Shown here one piece after another: positions 8,301-10,608 of a DNA stretch of 10,608 nucleotides (the stretch's first letter is position 1; the number at the start of each line of letters is the position of its first letter). The notes under the pieces are model-generated. The model was not told the origin of the DNA. It worked only from the letters and a program-made list of their open reading frames with translations, and searched no databases. Source of the stretch: an uncultured Verrucomicrobiales bacterium (GTDB lineage Bacteria > Verrucomicrobiota > Verrucomicrobiia > Verrucomicrobiales > DEV007); the NCBI GenBank assembly GCA_937893785.1, contig CALCSP010000143.1:1-10608 (forward strand), given 5' to 3'. The translations under genes and the position numbers were made by a program.

Positions 8301-10608
8301 ACCCTGTGGCCTGGAATGCCGACTTCCTCGGGCATGGTCAATCAACTCAGCCGGCGAGACTGACTATCTCTCCCTTTAAGGCTACCCTTTCCCCTGGTGA
8401 GACCATCAATCTCACTCCCCTTCTTTGGCAGGAAACCGGGCAAAGCTCAACGGTCGTGCCATTTGGATCGAATTGGCGATACCTTGACGATGGAAGCAAC
8501 CAGGGCACCCAGTGGCGCAACTCTGACTTCGATGATACCGGTTGGAGTTCCGGAACAGGACAGCTCGGTTATGGCGAAGGTGATGAAGCCACAACATTGA
8601 GTGCCGGGGATGACAACGATCGGCATATTACCAGTTATTTCCGTCATGCCTTTAGCGTAAGTGATCCGAACGCCATCAATAGTTGCCGGGTCAGAGTGGT
8701 GCGCGATGACGCGATTGTTATCTACCTGAACGGAACAGAAATTGCCCGTGAAAACATCACCAGCGGAACAGTCTCCAGTAACAGTGAGGCACGCAATGAA
8801 GTTTCCGGTTCAGCAGAGGATGAGATCCTTATCTTTACCTTTGAGCCCTCACTGCTTGTTGCAGGCAGTAATATCTTGGCTGCCGAGGTTCATCAGGTGG
8901 ACCAGCAAAGCTCCGACATGAGCTTTGATCTTGAGCTCTCGCTGGCAAGCAATGCCACACAAGTCACTCCGGAGTGGTCAGTCGAAGAAGGAGCTATCAT
9001 CGATGCACAAGGAAACTTCACGGCAACACTCGCCGGACTTTATAAAGCCACGGCACAAATTGATGGCCTAACTGCTTTTGCTGAAGTCAGCGTAGCATCG
9101 GATGTCACCGTCTCGATAAACACTTCGCGCAGCGTGATCTCAGAAGCCGGCGAAACACCGGCCAGCTTCATCATCACGCGCAGTGATACTTCTGACCCAC
9201 TGGAAGTCGGGTTGTCATTAATCGGTAGCGCCACAGCCGGCGTGGATTTTCTGGAGTTACCAGATCGCGTCATTTTTGCCGAGGGTGAATCCTCAGTGGA
9301 ACTTCCCCTCAGGGCATTTGATGACTCGCTAACAGAACCTACCGAAACCTTAACGCTGAGCACTATTCCCTCCTTGCTGTATTCACCGGGCTCACCCTCA
9401 GCCAACACGATTCGCATTGAGGACAATGACTTTATCAACCCGCCGACAGTCGCCATTGAGCCACCGGAAAATGGTATTGTGAACCTATCGCTACCATTGC
9501 AGGCACAAGCACAGGATACGAGACTCATTATCTCTCAGGGAGGAGCATGGCGCTATTACGACAACGGTGCGCTGTCGACATCCTGGCGAGGAAGAAACTT
9601 CGATGACTCAGGATGGAAATCCGGGTTCGCCCCGCTGGGTTACGGTGAGAGTGATGTCGTGACAGAGGTCTCTGACGGCGGCAATCCGAAAAACATTACC
9701 ACCTACTTCCGACGCTCCTTCGTGGCGAGTGAAGGTGCCCCATTTACTTCCCTGTTAATGCAACTGCGTCGCGATGATGGCGCAGTCGTATACTTGAATG
9801 GCAATGAAATCCACCGCTCTAATATGCCCGGTGGCAACATCAGCGCTAACACTCGTGCTTCAGGATCAGTAAGCGGATCGAATGAGGACAGGTATTACGA
9901 AACCAACCTGTCCAACATAAACACCTTGCCGGGTGTGAATGTCATTGCAGTGGAGATTCATCAGATCTCCTCAACCAGCAGTGATATCATCTTTGATATG
10001 CAGTTGTCTGCACAATTGCCACCCATCACCCTGCAATGGGAAAAAGTTAGCGGACCGGGTAATGTCACCTTCAGTAATCCTTCTGCTCTGGAGACTGGAG
10101 CCACTTTTGACCGCCCCGGAACATATGTTGTGCGCCTGGTGGCAGGTGACGGTATCTCACAGGGATTATCCGAACAGACGATCAATATTGAGCCAGCCCC
10201 AAGCAATGACGTGGATAGCGATGGTTTACTCAACGAAGTGGAGACCAACACCGGGGTCTTTGTTTCCGCTCAGGATACCGGCACAGACCCGGATAATCCG
10301 GACAGCGACGGAGATGGCTGGTTAGATGGAGATGAAATAAGTTTGGGAACCTCACCGGTGGATGGCACTGATGCTCCGCGCTTTGAGCTCAATACAGCAA
10401 TCACAATGCTGGAGAACGGATTAGTCGATGAGTTCACCGTCAGCTTCCCGGCACAAAGCACGGCAACCTACTCTGTAGAGGCCTCCACCGATCTCAAAAC
10501 ATGGGTCACCCTTGAAGCGAGTATAGCCGGAAATGGAAATACCATTGAGCGCAGCTATCCAGCAGTCGGAGCCCTGCGTCGCTTCGGCTATTTCCGAGTT
10601 CGCCGGGA
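5369..10608 (+). CDS. giant secreted metzincin-type zinc metallopeptidase with modular C-terminal tail (3' end outside window)
   Basis: One uninterrupted frame of 1746 codons runs to the window edge. An in-frame TAG at 5333-5335 and no other in-frame start after it fix the start at ATG 5369. Residues about 4-20 form a signal peptide or anchor. About 40-200 is a probable propeptide with two cysteines (C137, C171). About 275-631 is the peptidase: HEFGHNLGLVH at 414-424 is the HExxHxxGxxH zinc motif (H414, H418, H424, catalytic E415), with a Met-turn IMSD at M456. It is closest in look to M11 gametolysin-like peptidases, though family placement is tentative. The tail in order is: jelly-roll copy 1 (638-813), PKD (819-907), carboxypeptidase-regulatory-like domain (913-991), Ig-like domain split by jelly-roll copy 2 (996-1243; copy 1031-1194), Calx-beta (1246-1354), PKD/K319L-like domain split by jelly-roll copy 3 (1358-1610; copy 1386-1551), calcium-binding DxDxDG repeats (1614-1668), and a terminal YSVEASTDLKTW...FRVR module. 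The tail motif means the stop is probably only a few codons beyond the window. Confidence 0.9.
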   Translation, partial: MRPLILSSVILVICVVVSLLAPQKNQVLRVVEKRSANSEISNAATISEPSFDPQNFKEWLTSLEGKKPSEQKEQIKEGMQHLQGRRQWMAGLIRSNPERALREALTYEERSRLPDALLKLIEQPLSTGANYEVEIACSLGVGGSKMTRRITLDDGRQLEAFTFGRRLRVPCKDRISIHGIQSEGVAAIAPSPVRLLGMAEQNDRGLQEEGIIYAEILGKIHPFKERALIDKLSESLIAEELVIGPSPGKTYMELMSGGEIGEASPGDNENLPVLKNNWTEGSKDLLYLRVQFSDDDPERVDLSFEQARSRQDDVEEFLKISSYGKSIWKTTITDVIRLENTYDYYRQAGWSQMLNDARALARTLGETQGEDWDYDNYDFYTVVSRSGFGSYAGVAQVGGRRSHLISTNLRTAGHEFGHNLGLVHAYYNYTKSLNPRGSSTYEGLNEIEYAHRFSIMSDESNSDFNNPALPHFTVHEKWQLDWLEGNDILNVTDASDNGVHRLYQNDLEKATGLRAIRLPSGGNRSHYWVSYRAAWTEANRGSNQNYLLNGAVFDWTGSGGGRSTLLDMTPYSDDGPHSGSRSRRDNSDKWDAPLAIGRTYSDYESGIHLTPIARGGSAPDEYLDIFIHFDEVPPVTLISDNAQCRAIAPGLLDPKPELSQWTTPNYNDASWTQGRLGVGYERSSGFNNFIRLDLESQMYDEQSSAYIRIPFEIDSADELELRRLTLQLRYDDGFIAYINGTRIASANAPESPSWNSGATRSHSDSDADDFEDFDASRAIDQLVPGTNILAIHGLNNGNSSSDFLIQPRLIAYPKNSSNRAPELTLNASSLNVARGTEVAFTAEGSDPDGDVLAYSWHFDEGDDFIGEGLNSPNAKKSWNQSGQYLVRVTCSDRKGKSATSSLVITVGNPSSNRRIQGRVIKAGIPIAGARVWTGNRQTWTGSDGTYILAGLPAGSYRVFAQSEEGPLVALFSNPISPNPVAWNADFLGHGQSTQPARLTISPFKATLSPGETINLTPLLWQETGQSSTVVPFGSNWRYLDDGSNQGTQWRNSDFDDTGWSSGTGQLGYGEGDEATTLSAGDDNDRHITSYFRHAFSVSDPNAINSCRVRVVRDDAIVIYLNGTEIARENITSGTVSSNSEARNEVSGSAEDEILIFTFEPSLLVAGSNILAAEVHQVDQQSSDMSFDLELSLASNATQVTPEWSVEEGAIIDAQGNFTATLAGLYKATAQIDGLTAFAEVSVASDVTVSINTSRSVISEAGETPASFIITRSDTSDPLEVGLSLIGSATAGVDFLELPDRVIFAEGESSVELPLRAFDDSLTEPTETLTLSTIPSLLYSPGSPSANTIRIEDNDFINPPTVAIEPPENGIVNLSLPLQAQAQDTRLIISQGGAWRYYDNGALSTSWRGRNFDDSGWKSGFAPLGYGESDVVTEVSDGGNPKNITTYFRRSFVASEGAPFTSLLMQLRRDDGAVVYLNGNEIHRSNMPGGNISANTRASGSVSGSNEDRYYETNLSNINTLPGVNVIAVEIHQISSTSSDIIFDMQLSAQLPPITLQWEKVSGPGNVTFSNPSALETGATFDRPGTYVVRLVAGDGISQGLSEQTINIEPAPSNDVDSDGLLNEVETNTGVFVSAQDTGTDPDNPDSDGDGWLDGDEISLGTSPVDGTDAPRFELNTAITMLENGLVDEFTVSFPAQSTATYSVEASTDLKTWVTLEASIAGNGNTIERSYPAVGALRRFGYFRVRR
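7280..7807 (+). repeat. jelly-roll-like module, copy 1 (divergent subtype) in the giant peptidase
   Basis: Residues about 638-813 share the order of motifs of this module type: an 'NYNDASWTQGRLGVGYE' opening, YIRIPFEI, then LRYDDGFIAYINGTRIA, and finally NILAIHGLNN with SSSDFLI. The LAIHGLNN...SSDFLI ending is the variant usually seen in CotH/lamin-tail-type proteins, and differs from the AVEIHQ-type ending of the other copies. It sits directly after the peptidase domain and before an intact PKD domain, so it is not nested in a host domain. Protein-level repeat only; no nucleotide-level identity to the other copies was noticed. Confidence 0.7.
8459..8950 (+). repeat. jelly-roll-like module, copy 2, nested in an Ig-like domain
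   Basis: Residues about 1031-1194 carry WRYLDDGSNQGTQW, FDDTGWSSG, LGYGEGDEA, ITSYFRHAF, VRDDAIVIYLNGTEIAREN and ILAAEVHQ...SSDMSFDLEL. This is the typical motif order of a widespread PVC secreted-protein module resembling galactose-binding jelly rolls. Sequence on either side (LSPGETINLTPLLW before, PEWSVEEGAIIDAQGNFTAT after) reads as the two halves of one Ig-like domain. Confidence 0.75.
9524..10021 (+). repeat. jelly-roll-like module, copy 3, nested in a PKD/K319L-like domain
   Basis: Residues about 1386-1551 repeat the copy 2 motifs in the same order: WRYYDNGAL, NFDDSGWKSG, LGYGESD, ITTYFRRSF, LRRDDGAVVYLNGNEIHRSNMP and NVIAVEIHQ...SSDIIFDMQL. Copies 2 and 3 are clearly more like each other than either is to copy 1. 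The flanks (PPTVAIEPPENG and LSLPLQAQAQD before; LQWEKVSGPGNVTFSNPSAL after) look like the two halves of one PKD/K319L-type domain. Confidence 0.75.

Noticed and set aside
9040..9528. A 162-codon open frame on the - strand inside the peptidase gene
   Set aside because: It lies entirely opposite the continuous + frame that codes for recognisable Calx-beta sequence. Its serine/threonine-rich translation is typical of an antisense shadow.
7280..10021. Recent tandem DNA duplication or a mobile element behind the repeated modules
   Set aside because: The similarity is seen only in protein motifs. I saw no long identical DNA stretches, flanking direct repeats or transposase.
5369..10608. The long + frame as a possible artefact or a set of separate genes
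   Set aside because: Translating it throughout gave no stop codon, and recognisable domains follow one another in the same frame from the signal peptide to the C-terminal tail.
1..10608. CRISPR arrays, tRNA or rRNA genes, insertion sequences or phage genes
   Set aside because: None seen: no regularly spaced repeats, no cloverleaf-like segments and no transposase, integrase or phage structural motifs in the coding frames.

Overview
The window looks like a chromosomal stretch from a member of the PVC superphylum, most likely a marine Verrucomicrobiota (Opitutales/Puniceicoccales-like). This is inferred from the protein types: a DUF6807 protein, a bacterial myo-inositol oxygenase, and large secreted proteins built from Ig-like, PKD and Calx-beta modules and jelly-roll modules. 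Two of these end in the 'Y(T/S)VE(A/S)S.DL..W ... F(Y/F)RVR' tail that is common in that phylum. No rRNA, tRNA, CRISPR or transposon was seen.

Layout. (1) Bases 2-301, + strand: the C-terminal end of a DUF6807 (PmoA-like) protein. (2) Bases 354-5171, - strand, four genes read leftward. In order of transcription they are an unrecognised integral membrane protein with a TTG start (5171-4392), a 711-residue exported multidomain protein (4258-2123), myo-inositol oxygenase (2011-1136), and an exported Aim6/GDPD-like phosphodiesterase (1142-354). The phosphodiesterase start overlaps the MIOX stop by 7 bp, so these two are almost certainly co-transcribed. (3) Bases 5172-5368: a 197-bp divergent intergenic region. 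(4) Bases 5369-10608, + strand: one uninterrupted reading frame of at least 1746 residues running off the right edge. It encodes a secreted metzincin-type zinc metallopeptidase with a very long modular tail.

How the genes may work together. MIOX opens myo-inositol to D-glucuronate. The coupled phosphodiesterase belongs to a family that acts on phosphodiester bonds and could supply inositol-containing products, but its substrate is not known. The DUF6807 protein fits a sugar or uronate catabolism neighbourhood. The giant peptidase and the 711-residue protein are exported and share a C-terminal module, so they may use the same sorting or anchoring route.

The most interesting structure is in the giant protein. 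It carries three copies of a jelly-roll-like module. Two of them appear to be inserted inside Ig-like domains, splitting each host domain at about the same place, between the second and third strands. Only one of the five visible starts (the TTG one) has a clear Shine-Dalgarno sequence, and the giant gene has a C-rich leader where one would normally lie.
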